From an uncultured Gammaproteobacteria bacterium (GTDB lineage Bacteria > Pseudomonadota > Gammaproteobacteria > Nitrosococcales > Methylophagaceae): a stretch of 64,000 bases of DNA. This document shows positions 7,228 through 15,700 of the stretch, piece by piece (position 1 is the stretch's first letter; each line of letters opens with the position of its first letter). The stretch spans positions 62,001 to 126,000 of the forward strand of contig CAJQLA010000006.1 in NCBI GenBank assembly GCA_905479075.1, given 5' to 3'. The position numbers and the translations under genes are program-made. The notes under the pieces were generated by a model. The model was not told where the DNA came from and ran no database searches. It saw only the letters and a list, made by a program, of their open reading frames with translations.

Positions 7228-7268
7228 AACATGTATTTTTTGTTAAATGTTGTAATCTTGCGTATTCT
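7228..7268 (+). promoter_or_regulatory. Candidate promoter of the H-NOX operon with an NsrR-like half-site
   Basis: TTGTTA (7240-7245) and TATTCT (7263-7268), 17 bases apart, give a plausible though weak sigma70 promoter 40 bases before the H-NOX start. Just upstream, AACATGTATTT (7228-7238) differs at one base from the NsrR half-site AAGATGYATTT known from enterobacteria. An NO-responsive repressor here would fit, but AT-rich matches of this kind arise by chance. Confidence 0.35.
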
Positions 7269-7307
7269 CTTATAGGTTAATTTTTTATCCTGGGTTGGGA
7301 GAAAGTT

Positions 7308-7871
7308 ATGAAAGGCATTATTTTTACGAGCTTTATCGACTTAGTAGAAGAGAAGTTTGGCTTGGAAATGCTTGAAGACGTCATCTCAAGCGCCAAGCTG
7401 CCAAATAATGGTGCTTATACCGCCGTAGGCACTTACGACCATTCTCAACTGATCGAGATGGTGATGATCTTGAGTGAAAAATCAGCCATCCCGGCAACGG
7501 ATTTAGTGAAAGCCTTCGGTGAGCACTTATTTGGCGTTTTGTCTAAAACTTACCCGGACTTGCTCGAGGGCCTTGATTCGGCTTTTGAGCTTTTAGAGAA
7601 CGTGGATGGCTTTATCCATATTGAAGTCCTGAAGCTCTACCCAGATGCAAAACCACCAAGTTTTGATTGTCGTCGAATTGATGATAATCAATTAGAAATG
7701 ATTTATCACTCACCTCGTGGCATGGGCGATGTTGCAGAAGGTTTAATTTTGGGGTGTGCAGCCTACTACAGCCAAAATATTGAGGTTCAGCGTGAAAAGA
7801 AGGAGCCTGATAATGGAGAAACTGAGCGGTTTTTGCTGACGCTAAGATCGGGGGCAAAACCAAATGAGTGA
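7308..7871 (+). CDS. H-NOX heme nitric-oxide-binding sensor protein
   Basis: 187 residues beginning MKGIIFTSFIDLVEEKFG, the standard H-NOX opening. The proximal heme ligand is His104 in FIHIEVLKLYPDA. The heme-propionate clamp YxSxR is present as Y133-H-S135-P-R137. There is no tail beyond the domain, so it is a stand-alone sensor acting in trans, as in Shewanella and Vibrio, where NO-bound H-NOX changes kinase activity. The distal pocket cannot be judged from sequence alone, but facultative-anaerobe H-NOX proteins bind NO selectively. It overlaps the kinase gene by eight bases, so the partner is nearly certain. Cytoplasmic. Confidence 0.93.
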   Translation: MKGIIFTSFIDLVEEKFGLEMLEDVISSAKLPNNGAYTAVGTYDHSQLIEMVMILSEKSAIPATDLVKAFGEHLFGVLSKTYPDLLEGLDSAFELLENVDGFIHIEVLKLYPDAKPPSFDCRRIDDNQLEMIYHSPRGMGDVAEGLILGCAAYYSQNIEVQREKKEPDNGETERFLLTLRSGAKPNE

Positions 7872-8877
7872 GTTAGCACTGATGAGAAAAAAGATCAGCA
7901 GGGAGCGTGAAGCAAGAAAAGCTGCAGAGCAGTTGTTGGAGGATAAAAGCAGAGAACTTTATTTGATCAATAAAGAGCTGGAAAAGCGTAGCAATAAAGT
8001 CACTGAACAAAAAGAAAAGCTGCAGAAAAAAGTTGATGAATTGCAATTAACTCGCTCCCAATTAGTTCAATCAGAAAAAATGGCGGCTATTGGTCAACTG
8101 GCTGCTGGTATTGCTCACGAAATTAATAACCCCATCGGGTACATTTTGTGTAATTTGAGCTCGCTGAATGAGTATCTTGATGATCTTCAACAAGTGCTAA
8201 AGAAGCAGACAGAGTGCATGGGGAATATGTACGTTACTAAGGGTGCAGAGAAGCAGGCGATTCGAGAGTTAGCTGAACTAAAAAAGCAGGTTGGTTTAGC
8301 GTTTATTTTATCCGATATCGATCAACTTATGAAAGATTGTATGGAAGGTGCCCATCGTGTAAAAGACATCATTGCTGAGCTGTCTGAGTTTTCATCTATA
8401 CGAAATCCAGGGCTTACCAGAGAAGATATTAATGAGCTTATCGAAAAGGCAATCAAAGTTGCTTGGAACGAGCTTAAATACAAAGCAGAGGTAGAAAAGC
8501 AGTTTTCTGAACTCCCTTTGGTTTTATGCAATGGTGGCAAGTTAGTGCAGGTTTTTCTCAATTTATTAGTTAATGCTGTTCAGTCGGTTGAGTCCAGAGG
8601 GGTGATTACGCTACGGAGTAGACATGAAGGGTCACTCATTTGGATCGAGTTCCAAGATACAGGTTCTGGCATGCCAGAGCATATTGTTAGCAAGATTTTT
8701 GATCCGTTTTTTACGACTAAAGAAGTGGGTAAGGGGACAGGGCTAGGTCTCCATGTGGTGCAAAGTGTCATTGATAGCCATGGAGGAAAAATTGCCGTTT
8801 CGAGCAAAGTAGGTAAAGGAACGCTTTTTAGGATAACACTGCCTGTCGATGGGGTGCTTGGCATGGAGTCAGACTAA
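7864..8877 (+). CDS. Soluble sensor histidine kinase, H-NOX partner
   Basis: 337 residues without membrane segments. Residues 1-70 are a charged coiled coil (repeated Glu/Lys/Arg), followed by H-box GQLAAGIAHEINNPIGYI with phospho-acceptor His85. The N-box NLLVNAVQS is near residue 230, DTGSGMP near 263 and GKGTGLGLHVVQSV near 290. It has no sensory domain of its own, so input must come from the H-NOX protein encoded in an overlapping frame just upstream. By analogy with HnoK, NO-bound H-NOX is expected to inhibit autophosphorylation. The two downstream genes both start with receiver domains and are the likely phosphate acceptors. Confidence 0.92.
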   Translation: MSELALMRKKISREREARKAAEQLLEDKSRELYLINKELEKRSNKVTEQKEKLQKKVDELQLTRSQLVQSEKMAAIGQLAAGIAHEINNPIGYILCNLSSLNEYLDDLQQVLKKQTECMGNMYVTKGAEKQAIRELAELKKQVGLAFILSDIDQLMKDCMEGAHRVKDIIAELSEFSSIRNPGLTREDINELIEKAIKVAWNELKYKAEVEKQFSELPLVLCNGGKLVQVFLNLLVNAVQSVESRGVITLRSRHEGSLIWIEFQDTGSGMPEHIVSKIFDPFFTTKEVGKGTGLGLHVVQSVIDSHGGKIAVSSKVGKGTLFRITLPVDGVLGMESD

Positions 8878-8900
8878 TAATGGGTAAGGGCAGCTGAGTA

Positions 8901-10205
8901 ATGACAGATAATCAAATAAATTCCAAAGATCAGACGGTGTTATTTGTTGATGATGAGAAAGCCATTTTACAGTCGCTCAATCGAGCTTGTCGCAATACGG
9001 GATGGCGTATTCTCACTGCAACAAGTGGTCGATCGGGGTTAGAGTTGTTAGGCAAAGAGCAAGTAGATTTGATTGTTTCTGATATGCGAATGCCAGAAAT
9101 GGATGGTGCTGAGTTTTTGGAAAAATCGAAGGAGGCCTCACCTGAGTCTGTACGTGTTTTGTTAACGGGTTTTTCGGATATTGCCTCGACAATAGCGGCA
9201 ATTAACAAAGGCAAAATTTTTAGCTATATTACCAAGCCTTGGGACAATGACGAGTTAAAAAACACCTTAAAACAAGCAATGCATGTCAAGCTGTTAGAGA
9301 GTGAGCGGCAGAGGTTAGAGCTGTTGACTCAACAACAAAATCAAGAACTACAGGATTTAAATGCTGGCTTAGAAGAAAAAGTTGCTATAAGAACACGTGC
9401 TTTACAGTTAACGCATCAAAAATTAAAGCAGTCCTATAATAACTCTGTAGAAGTGTTTGCTAGTTTATTAGAAAGGCGCAGCGAAAACACATCAGGCCAT
9501 GGCCGTCGAGTGGCAGCTATTTGTCAGAAAATGTGTAATGCATTAGAACTTGACGCCGAAACAGGTGAGCAGGTTTATTTTGCTGCGTTATTACATGATA
9601 TTGGTAAAATTGCCTTGCCAGATCAGTTGATTGATGTCGCTTATGAAAAGATGACGAGAAAGCAGCAAGTCATATATGAAATGCATAGTAAAATTGGAGA
9701 GTCGACCTTATTGGCTATTGAATACTTGAATGAAGCGGCTTCTTACATCAGGCATCATCATGAAAGTAAAGATGGCAAGGGCTTTCCAGACCAGCTCCGC
9801 GATGGCGAAATCCCGTTTGGCGCCCAACTCATTGGTTTAGCGAGTTATTATGATGAGTTAGCATCAGGGCTATATGGCAGTGAGCCTTTGCTAGAAGATG
9901 AACTTGATAGGGCATTGCAAGCGAAAGCGGGCAATAGATTTGATGAACAGCTAGTGTTAGCGTTTCTTGAGCAGTTGCATCAAGGTAATTTGTCTGAGAA
10001 TAAAGCGGCGGATAGGCAGCTTACAATAGGAGACTTAAAGCCAGGAATGGTGTTGTCTAGAGACGTTTATACCCCTGATGGTAGAATGATTTTGTCGCGA
10101 AATAGGGAGTTGACTGAGGGTGTTATTCTCAAACTTAGAATTTTTCAGCAAGAAACAGATGGACTTCTGCAGCTATATGTTTTTAATGATGAGTTAAAAC
10201 GGTAA
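8901..10205 (+). CDS. Response regulator with HD-GYP c-di-GMP phosphodiesterase domain
   Basis: 434 residues. An N-terminal receiver (TVLFVDDEKAI; phospho-acceptor Asp61 in SDMRMP; conserved Lys in TKPW) is joined through a coiled coil (about 130-170) to an HD-GYP domain. Metal ligands include the HD pair at 232-233 in LLHDIGK and the HHHES block. The signature GYP reads GFP (294-296) in DGKGFPDQL. HD-GYP enzymes hydrolyse c-di-GMP to pGpG or GMP; the Tyr-to-Phe change is mild, so activity is likely but not proven. It resembles Shewanella HnoD, which lacks activity and acts as a regulator, so either role is possible. It lies 23 bases after the kinase, in the same operon. Confidence 0.88.
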   Translation: MTDNQINSKDQTVLFVDDEKAILQSLNRACRNTGWRILTATSGRSGLELLGKEQVDLIVSDMRMPEMDGAEFLEKSKEASPESVRVLLTGFSDIASTIAAINKGKIFSYITKPWDNDELKNTLKQAMHVKLLESERQRLELLTQQQNQELQDLNAGLEEKVAIRTRALQLTHQKLKQSYNNSVEVFASLLERRSENTSGHGRRVAAICQKMCNALELDAETGEQVYFAALLHDIGKIALPDQLIDVAYEKMTRKQQVIYEMHSKIGESTLLAIEYLNEAASYIRHHHESKDGKGFPDQLRDGEIPFGAQLIGLASYYDELASGLYGSEPLLEDELDRALQAKAGNRFDEQLVLAFLEQLHQGNLSENKAADRQLTIGDLKPGMVLSRDVYTPDGRMILSRNRELTEGVILKLRIFQQETDGLLQLYVFNDELKR

Positions 10206-10216
10206 GGGTAGAAACT

Positions 10217-11599
10217 GTGCAGCCAACTCTTTTAATCGTTGATGATGACCCTGAAATTATTTCTTCACTTCTTCGATGCCTGCATCGCTTGGGGTTAAAC
10301 CTTGTCCACTACACATCACCAGAACAGGCCCTTGAATACATCGAGAGTCACCGACCGGACTTAGTCATTTCTGATCAACATATGCCGGGTATGCCGGGCA
10401 GTGAAATGCTGAAGAGAATGAAGGAAATTTGGCCAGATGTACATAATATTTTATTGAGTTCTTACCATGACTTTGATGTGGTAGCCGAGGCGTTTAACCA
10501 GAAAATTATCGAGCAATATATAAGCAAACCTTGGGATAATGATGAGCTCAGGTTTGTTGTCAGGAAAACATTGAAAGCTCAGGCATCAGATGTGAGTGAT
10601 CACAACAAGCAGGCTAAGTTAGTAAGTATTCATGGCATGTTGGGTGAAGATGAGTCGATGCATAGAGTCTTTGATCGTATTAGCAAGGCAGCAACAGCCA
10701 ATATACCCATCTTTATTACTGGTGAAACAGGAACAGGGAAAGAGCTTGTCGCACGATCTTGTCATTTAGAAAGCTTTAGAAAATCACACCCTTTTATAGC
10801 CGTTAATTGTGCCAACTTTACGGAAAATTTAATGGAGTCACAGCTGTTTGGCCATAAAAAAGGGGCCTTCACTGGGGCGACGGGTAATCAATTTGGTTTG
10901 TTTGCAACAGCAGGCGAAGGTACGTTGTTTTTGGATGAGGTCACAACCTTGCCGCTGCCATTACAAGCAAAGTTATTACGTGTAATACAAGAAAGAGAGT
11001 ATGCGCCATTAGGCAGCCATGAAATGCAGCCATTCCATGCGCAAATAGTAACAGCTTCATCAACACAGCTTACAGATGCCGTTGATAGAGGGGAGTTTCG
11101 AGAGGACTTATATTATCGTTTGAATGTTCTTTCCATCGAGTTGCCCCCATTAAGGAAAAGGGGCCAAGACATAGTGTTACTTGCAGGCTATTTTTTGAAG
11201 GAGTTTAATGCTCTTGAGAATAAGTCCTTCGTTGATTTTAGTGATGAGGCTAAATCGTTATTGATGGCTTTTCGTTGGCCCGGCAATGTCAGGCAGCTAG
11301 AGAACTTATTGCACAGTATTGTCATACTGAATGATGGAACACAAATTACATCAGAAGTTTTAAATCAAGCATTACTGGGTGAACGAAACCGCCTTTCGGA
11401 CAGAAATCCTTCTTCAGATAATACGCAACATAATGAAACATTAAATGATAATTTTGCCGAAATAAGGCCCTTATGGCAAGTTGAAAAAGAAACCATAGAG
11501 CGGGCAATAACACTGTGTAAAGGCAATATTCCTAAAGCAGCAGCTTTACTTGATGTGAGCGCATCAACTATATACAGAAAACATAAAAAGTGGGAGTAA
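10217..11599 (+). CDS. NtrC-family sigma54 activator (REC-AAA+-Fis HTH)
   Basis: 460 residues from GTG 10217, 11 bases after the HD-GYP gene. The receiver has Asp53 in SDQHMP and Lys in SKPW. The AAA+ domain is intact: Walker A GETGTGKE (169-176), sigma54-contacting GAFTGA (216-221), Walker B TLFLDEV, and the arginine-finger region FREDLYYRLNVL. The C-terminal Fis helix-turn-helix reads NIPKAAALLDVSASTIYRK. It should therefore be a functional enhancer-binding protein phosphorylated by the H-NOX kinase. The divergent sigma54 promoters at 17412-17655, 6 kb away, are the only alginate-side candidates in the window and make attractive targets. Confidence 0.92.
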   Translation: MQPTLLIVDDDPEIISSLLRCLHRLGLNLVHYTSPEQALEYIESHRPDLVISDQHMPGMPGSEMLKRMKEIWPDVHNILLSSYHDFDVVAEAFNQKIIEQYISKPWDNDELRFVVRKTLKAQASDVSDHNKQAKLVSIHGMLGEDESMHRVFDRISKAATANIPIFITGETGTGKELVARSCHLESFRKSHPFIAVNCANFTENLMESQLFGHKKGAFTGATGNQFGLFATAGEGTLFLDEVTTLPLPLQAKLLRVIQEREYAPLGSHEMQPFHAQIVTASSTQLTDAVDRGEFREDLYYRLNVLSIELPPLRKRGQDIVLLAGYFLKEFNALENKSFVDFSDEAKSLLMAFRWPGNVRQLENLLHSIVILNDGTQITSEVLNQALLGERNRLSDRNPSSDNTQHNETLNDNFAEIRPLWQVEKETIERAITLCKGNIPKAAALLDVSASTIYRKHKKWE

Positions 11600-11602
11600 G
11601 CA

Positions 11603-12112
11603 CTAACCATGGTCTTGGTATTGTCTTGCCCAGAATTGCATTTGGTGATGGACCGCCGAGTTTAGGCTTGGGTATAACTTAACCTTATTAATCAAATTCG
11701 GGTAACGCAATTCGTTACTTGTTATCCCCCCGGTATTTTGTATGGCAACAACAGGTTTTGAGTGTCCTAAAAACTTTTGAATAAGATTGAATGTACCTGT
11801 TCCTCCACCGATAACAAGGGCACCAATACACAGCTCCGCGAGCATGTTATGTTTAATGGCACAACTTGGGACAATTTCTAAGATGTCACAATTTTGGTGG
11901 CTATAATAATTTTGAGTTTGCTCAAGAATAGCAAGTGTAGTGCCACTGCATTGCTTAGCACCATTAAATGCATGCTTCGGTGTACCAAACAAATTTCCGG
12001 CGGCAACACCAAAGCCTAAGTTGACTATTTCTTGGCCAGCTTTAAAAGCAATAGCTTGATTTCGTTCTGGACAGGACTGGGCAAACCCTAAAATGGCAAT
12101 GTAATTTAACAT
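11603..12112 (-). CDS. LOG/SLOG-superfamily Rossmann protein
   Basis: 169 residues from ATG 12112, chosen because AGGAG lies six bases upstream; the frame could be extended to 12139 but without a binding site. It opens with a nucleotide-binding fold (NYIAILGFAQS), carries FGVAAGNLFGTPKHAF, and has GALVIGGGTGTFN in the position of the PGGxGT motif of LOG phosphoribohydrolases. SLOG proteins bind or process nucleotides; the substrate here is unknown. It converges on the sigma54 activator with a three-base gap and lies downstream of the RTX gene in the same direction, but separated from it by a hairpin. Confidence 0.6.
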   Translation of the reverse strand: MLNYIAILGFAQSCPERNQAIAFKAGQEIVNLGFGVAAGNLFGTPKHAFNGAKQCSGTTLAILEQTQNYYSHQNCDILEIVPSCAIKHNMLAELCIGALVIGGGTGTFNLIQKFLGHSKPVVAIQNTGGITSNELRYPNLINKVKLYPSLNSAVHHQMQFWARQYQDHG

Positions 12113-12178
12113 GATGATCTCCTTGCTAGCGTCATGCATAGCGGCGTTAGATGATCTAAAATAATTTTGATTAAATAT

Positions 12179-12203
12179 CCTGACAATGATCCCTCCTGTC
12201 AGG
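12179..12203 (-). terminator. Possible terminator after the alg44-alg8-RTX operon
   Basis: CCTGACA (12179-12185) and TGTCAGG (12197-12203) form a seven-base stem with an 11-base loop, 36 bases past the RTX stop on the minus strand, followed by an AT-rich but not pure-T tail. Modest stem, so a leaky terminator at best. Confidence 0.4.
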
Positions 12204-12238
12204 ACGTTGCCTTAGCTTATCCTCTGATTAACAAATCA

Positions 12239-14089
12239 TTATCCGACTACGACTGATAAATCTTCTAGCCCAAAACCAGAGAAGTTCTCTAATACAACGA
12301 AGGCTGTATTGGCATAATTATTACCACTGCCATCACGATCGATATAAAGTGTCGTGCTGGTACCATCGTCGATTAGACTTAGCCATTCACTTTGACCTGT
12401 TTGAGCTAAGCTGTTTGAGACATCAAATTCCAAGATGTCTTCGATTAATGAAAAGTCGCTAATCTGATCTAGATCATTGGCGAAATCTTTTGCTCTCCAG
12501 AAAAAGGTGTCAGCACCCGCACCACCCGTTAGCAAGTCGTTACCCATGCCTCCACGAATGAAGTCGTTGCCTTGTCCGCCGTTAAGTTCATTGTCACGTT
12601 TGTCTCCACGAAACCAGTCATCATGATTTGACCCAATAGCATTCTCTATCGAGAGTAGTGTGTCTGAGTCGCCTTCTGTAGAACGGTTTTTATGAATATC
12701 AACACGTACACTGCTATCTGCATTCTGATAACTGACAGTGTCGTTACCGCTACCACCATTAACAGTATCTCTGCCATTACCTGTGAAGAATAAATCGTCA
12801 CCTGATCCGCCATCGAGGATGTCCATACCAGCACCACCTATTAGGGTGTCGCTGCCTGAACCACCTTCGAGTGTGTCATGACCTGAGCCACCATCCAAGG
12901 TGTCGTCATGCGAGCCGCCAATTAGTAGATCGTTACCTGAGCCACCGTCAACAATATCGTTCCCTGTCCCACCTGTTAAGATGTCGTTACCTGAGCCACC
13001 ATATAAATGGTCACCGCCTGATCCCCCGTAAATTTTATCGTGGCCTTTGTTACCGTAGGCTGTGTCTGTACCTGACCCACCAAATATTTCGTCATAACCA
13101 TCGTTGCCGAACAATTGATCACTCCCACTGCGGCCATGTATTTCATCGGCTCCTGTACCACCATAAATAATATCGTTTTCTGAGCTGGTTACATCGCCAG
13201 TGTTGTTTGTGTTATCTGTACCTACAACGTTGTTGTCAGTGTCTGATCCGTTGTCATTATTGCTGACATTAGGGTCAAGTACTTTGGCATTGCTGGTGCC
13301 AATGTCGACAGAAAAAACAGCATCATCAAAATCCTTATCACCCCCGTTGTAGAGATCTTCAAAACCTAGGGTGATTTCTCCGGCATCGGTATTTAGCAAT
13401 CCTACGGTATGTGGAATGCCATCAGGATTGAGGCTGTAATCAGTGTCACCAACCCCTGCCGCAGTATGGTATTTGTGAAGCTGTAGTTGTGTTGCCATCT
13501 CATTTTCAGCAATATGCCAAAGGCTTGGGTTAGTACTATTTATGTTGGCAGCTGTACCATCACTTTCTCTGAAAGCGAGGGTGCCAGAAGACAGATCGAT
13601 ATTGCTGTAACCGCTGTTAATGCTATAGCCATTTGAGATAATGAAAAACCCTAACTGATCTCCTGCTTGCAGGGATAAATTACTTTCACTGACACCGGCA
13701 ATAAGGTTACCACCTGATCCCGATAAACTGGCATTAGGAAAATGGATTTGAACATCATAAATAGTGCCAGTATTATCGACTTTATAACTACCTAAAGTAT
13801 TGCGGTAACCAGCAGTTTCACCTTCAAAAATCACCTTGCCTTGGTAGTCATTAGCAATAGTTAATTGTGGAAGATCAATATATGACGGCCCACCGCCACC
13901 ATAAAGAATATCTTGTCCTCGCTGTCCGTACAGTGTGTCATCACCTGAACCACCCCAGGCTTTATCATGGCCGTTACGTGCATAGACAGTATCATCGCCT
14001 GCTCGCCCAGAAAAGATTTCATGGGCACTACCACCACTCAAGGTGTCGTTTGCTTGTGTGCCGATAATAGGTTTAATTGCGGTACTCAT
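12239..14089 (-). CDS. RTX-repeat protein with DUF4114-like domain, probable type I secretion substrate
   Basis: 616 residues. It has a short N-terminal RTX block (about 15-65, [15 protein letters not shown] type) and then a beta-rich domain. That domain holds [19 protein letters not shown] near residue 250, the hallmark of DUF4114 calcium-binding modules. A Asn/Asp-rich linker is followed by a long RTX block (about 300-540) and an end typical of type I secretion targets (DQISDFS, ending [16 protein letters not shown]). There is no Sec signal and no ABC exporter nearby. It follows alg8 by 18 bases, so it is co-transcribed with polymer synthesis genes. It may be a matrix protein or adhesin. 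It has no epimerase A-module as in Azotobacter AlgE. Confidence 0.85.
   Translation of the reverse strand: MSTAIKPIIGTQANDTLSGGSAHEIFSGRAGDDTVYARNGHDKAWGGSGDDTLYGQRGQDILYGGGGPSYIDLPQLTIANDYQGKVIFEGETAGYRNTLGSYKVDNTGTIYDVQIHFPNASLSGSGGNLIAGVSESNLSLQAGDQLGFFIISNGYSINSGYSNIDLSSGTLAFRESDGTAANINSTNPSLWHIAENEMATQLQLHKYHTAAGVGDTDYSLNPDGIPHTVGLLNTDAGEITLGFEDLYNGGDKDFDDAVFSVDIGTSNAKVLDPNVSNNDNGSDTDNNVVGTDNTNNTGDVTSSENDIIYGGTGADEIHGRSGSDQLFGNDGYDEIFGGSGTDTAYGNKGHDKIYGGSGGDHLYGGSGNDILTGGTGNDIVDGGSGNDLLIGGSHDDTLDGGSGHDTLEGGSGSDTLIGGAGMDILDGGSGDDLFFTGNGRDTVNGGSGNDTVSYQNADSSVRVDIHKNRSTEGDSDTLLSIENAIGSNHDDWFRGDKRDNELNGGQGNDFIRGGMGNDLLTGGAGADTFFWRAKDFANDLDQISDFSLIEDILEFDVSNSLAQTGQSEWLSLIDDGTSTTLYIDRDGSGNNYANTAFVVLENFSGFGLEDLSVVVG
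12510..13175 (-). repeat. Tandem RTX nonapeptide repeats (main block)
   Basis: About two dozen 27-base units encoding GGSGxDxLx-type calcium-binding nonapeptides; on the plus strand the recurring string is CCTGAGCCACC and variants. Degenerate at DNA level, conserved at protein level. It could look like a CRISPR or minisatellite to automated tools but is coding. Confidence 0.75.
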
Positions 14090-14107
14090 TGGTCTCTCCT
14101 TTGTAAA

Positions 14108-15700
14108 TTAACTTGATGCCAAAAATGCGGTCACGGATTGCCACGAAGGTGGCATTAGAACGGATGTATAAAGTGCGACACCAAATATCAGGGCGAAAAC
14201 CCAAACAGTGGTGACATACGTTGCCATCCAGTTTCGTAGTTGCTCAGTCCAGCTTTCATTAAAGCCAGAGGATTGATCGCCTCGATTTGTCCAGCGCTGT
14301 TTCGATAGCCGGAAAATACAGTAGACCTTCACAGATGCATTAAGCAATTGATTGAAATAAAGGATCCAAGGAAACCACATGTAAACCTGTTCACAGTAGC
14401 GATACAGAAAGAGTGAAAGCGCCATTCGTGAGATGGCTATCCAGAGGAAATAAGAAAGAATATAAGTTGGCTCTATGAGTAAACTTACATTGAAAGCAAC
14501 GATGGGGCTGACCAGCATAGTCCACATAGCGATACGCTGATCGAGTACACACCACCAGATAAAAAAGCCGACTTTTCGTGGGCCAAGTTTTAATGCACGA
14601 GCACCATTTCTGAGCATATTGCCTGACCAGCGCCGGAAGTTTTGAGTCATTCTTTCAATACCCGATCCTTCAACTTCTTCGACTGTGTAAACTAGAGCAT
14701 CTGGCACGTATAACATTTTGGCATCTTGTTTTAACATGTAATACCAGGTGCTTTTATCATCGCCACTAAGGAAACGGAATTTACCCCATAACCAATGTTC
14801 TAAATGGTCCGATTCAAGTATTCGGATGAATTCGTGGCGAGTAAGGTGGTTGGCTCTAAAGACCGACATACGCCCAGTCAAAGTGAGCACTTTTTGGGAG
14901 AGTGAATGGGACTGCATGGCAATGCGCCGTTGGGCAAAACGCATGGTGAGCCAAGTTTGCATCCACTTAGGCCCAAAGCACAGCACGTCTTCATCTGTTG
15001 TCACTGCTTGAAGTTTGGGGTCACCAGCAAACAACGGTAAGCATTTTTCAAGGATGTCAGGAGCGAGAATGGCATCGCCATCCATAAAAACAATCATGTC
15101 ATCAGGATGAATGCCTCGTCTTGACATGGCACGAAGTACTAGGCCTATCGCTAATCGTTTACCTGGTTGGTTTTGGCGAACCATAATAAATTCGAGATCT
15201 AAATCTTGAGCATATTGGCGAAGGTAATTACTGATTATTTTTTCATCGTAACTATCTCCTGAACCTAGCCAAAGTGTTGCTTTCATCCCACTTGATCGGA
15301 CTTCTCTACAAATACTTTGTATAACGCGTTCTGTAGTATCTCGACGTTCGAGATAGGTGGTCATCATGAAATGGACATGACTAGGTCGCCAACCTTTATG
15401 CCAAATGACATTGGCTTTTTGTCTAAGTTTTGGGAAGACTTTGTGTTGGTAGAGTTCTGAGCGAACGACGTGTACAGACCACCAGGAATAGCGCCAGATC
15501 CCTAAGACACCAAGAATAATTGTAAAGCGCTTTAATTCATCATCCCAGATATTATTGGGTATTTGTGTCGCGGCTAGAAAGCAAAAACCAAAATAAAGGA
15601 ATAGCTTATAGGCAGAGAGAAATGTCCATTTCTTAGCTTTCTCAATGACGGGATCGCCACTGACTAATGACGTAGGCTTAAATTGAGAATCCACTGTCAT
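14108..15700 (-). CDS. alg8: Alg8-like processive family-2 glycosyltransferase
   Basis: 530 residues from ATG 15700, which overlaps the end of alg44 by 23 bases; a TTG six bases earlier is less likely. N-terminal membrane helices are followed by the cytosolic GT-A domain with FMDGDAI (DxD), SGDDKSTWYYML and the acceptor-site motif NFRRWSGNMLRNG (QxxRW-like), then further helices to the C-terminus. Alg8 polymerises mannuronate from GDP-mannuronate at the inner membrane and requires Alg44. The neighbours (PilZ-Alg44, AlgD, AlgA, AlgC) support a GDP-mannuronate-type substrate, although cellulose- and hyaluronan-like synthases share these motifs. Confidence 0.83.
   Translation of the reverse strand: MTVDSQFKPTSLVSGDPVIEKAKKWTFLSAYKLFLYFGFCFLAATQIPNNIWDDELKRFTIILGVLGIWRYSWWSVHVVRSELYQHKVFPKLRQKANVIWHKGWRPSHVHFMMTTYLERRDTTERVIQSICREVRSSGMKATLWLGSGDSYDEKIISNYLRQYAQDLDLEFIMVRQNQPGKRLAIGLVLRAMSRRGIHPDDMIVFMDGDAILAPDILEKCLPLFAGDPKLQAVTTDEDVLCFGPKWMQTWLTMRFAQRRIAMQSHSLSQKVLTLTGRMSVFRANHLTRHEFIRILESDHLEHWLWGKFRFLSGDDKSTWYYMLKQDAKMLYVPDALVYTVEEVEGSGIERMTQNFRRWSGNMLRNGARALKLGPRKVGFFIWWCVLDQRIAMWTMLVSPIVAFNVSLLIEPTYILSYFLWIAISRMALSLFLYRYCEQVYMWFPWILYFNQLLNASVKVYCIFRLSKQRWTNRGDQSSGFNESWTEQLRNWMATYVTTVWVFALIFGVALYTSVLMPPSWQSVTAFLASS

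Noticed and set aside
12204-12238. GG-N10-GC match on the minus strand after the RTX gene
   Set aside because: Only the invariant dinucleotides match (AGGATA...AGGCA); probably chance.
12871-13170. Plus-strand frame rich in His/Arg opposite the RTX block
   Set aside because: A mirror of the RTX tandem repeats; its composition only reflects the repeat codons.
12510-13175. Regular 27-base repeats resembling a CRISPR or minisatellite
   Set aside because: Unit length is a multiple of three, there are no unique spacers, and the translation gives RTX nonapeptides.
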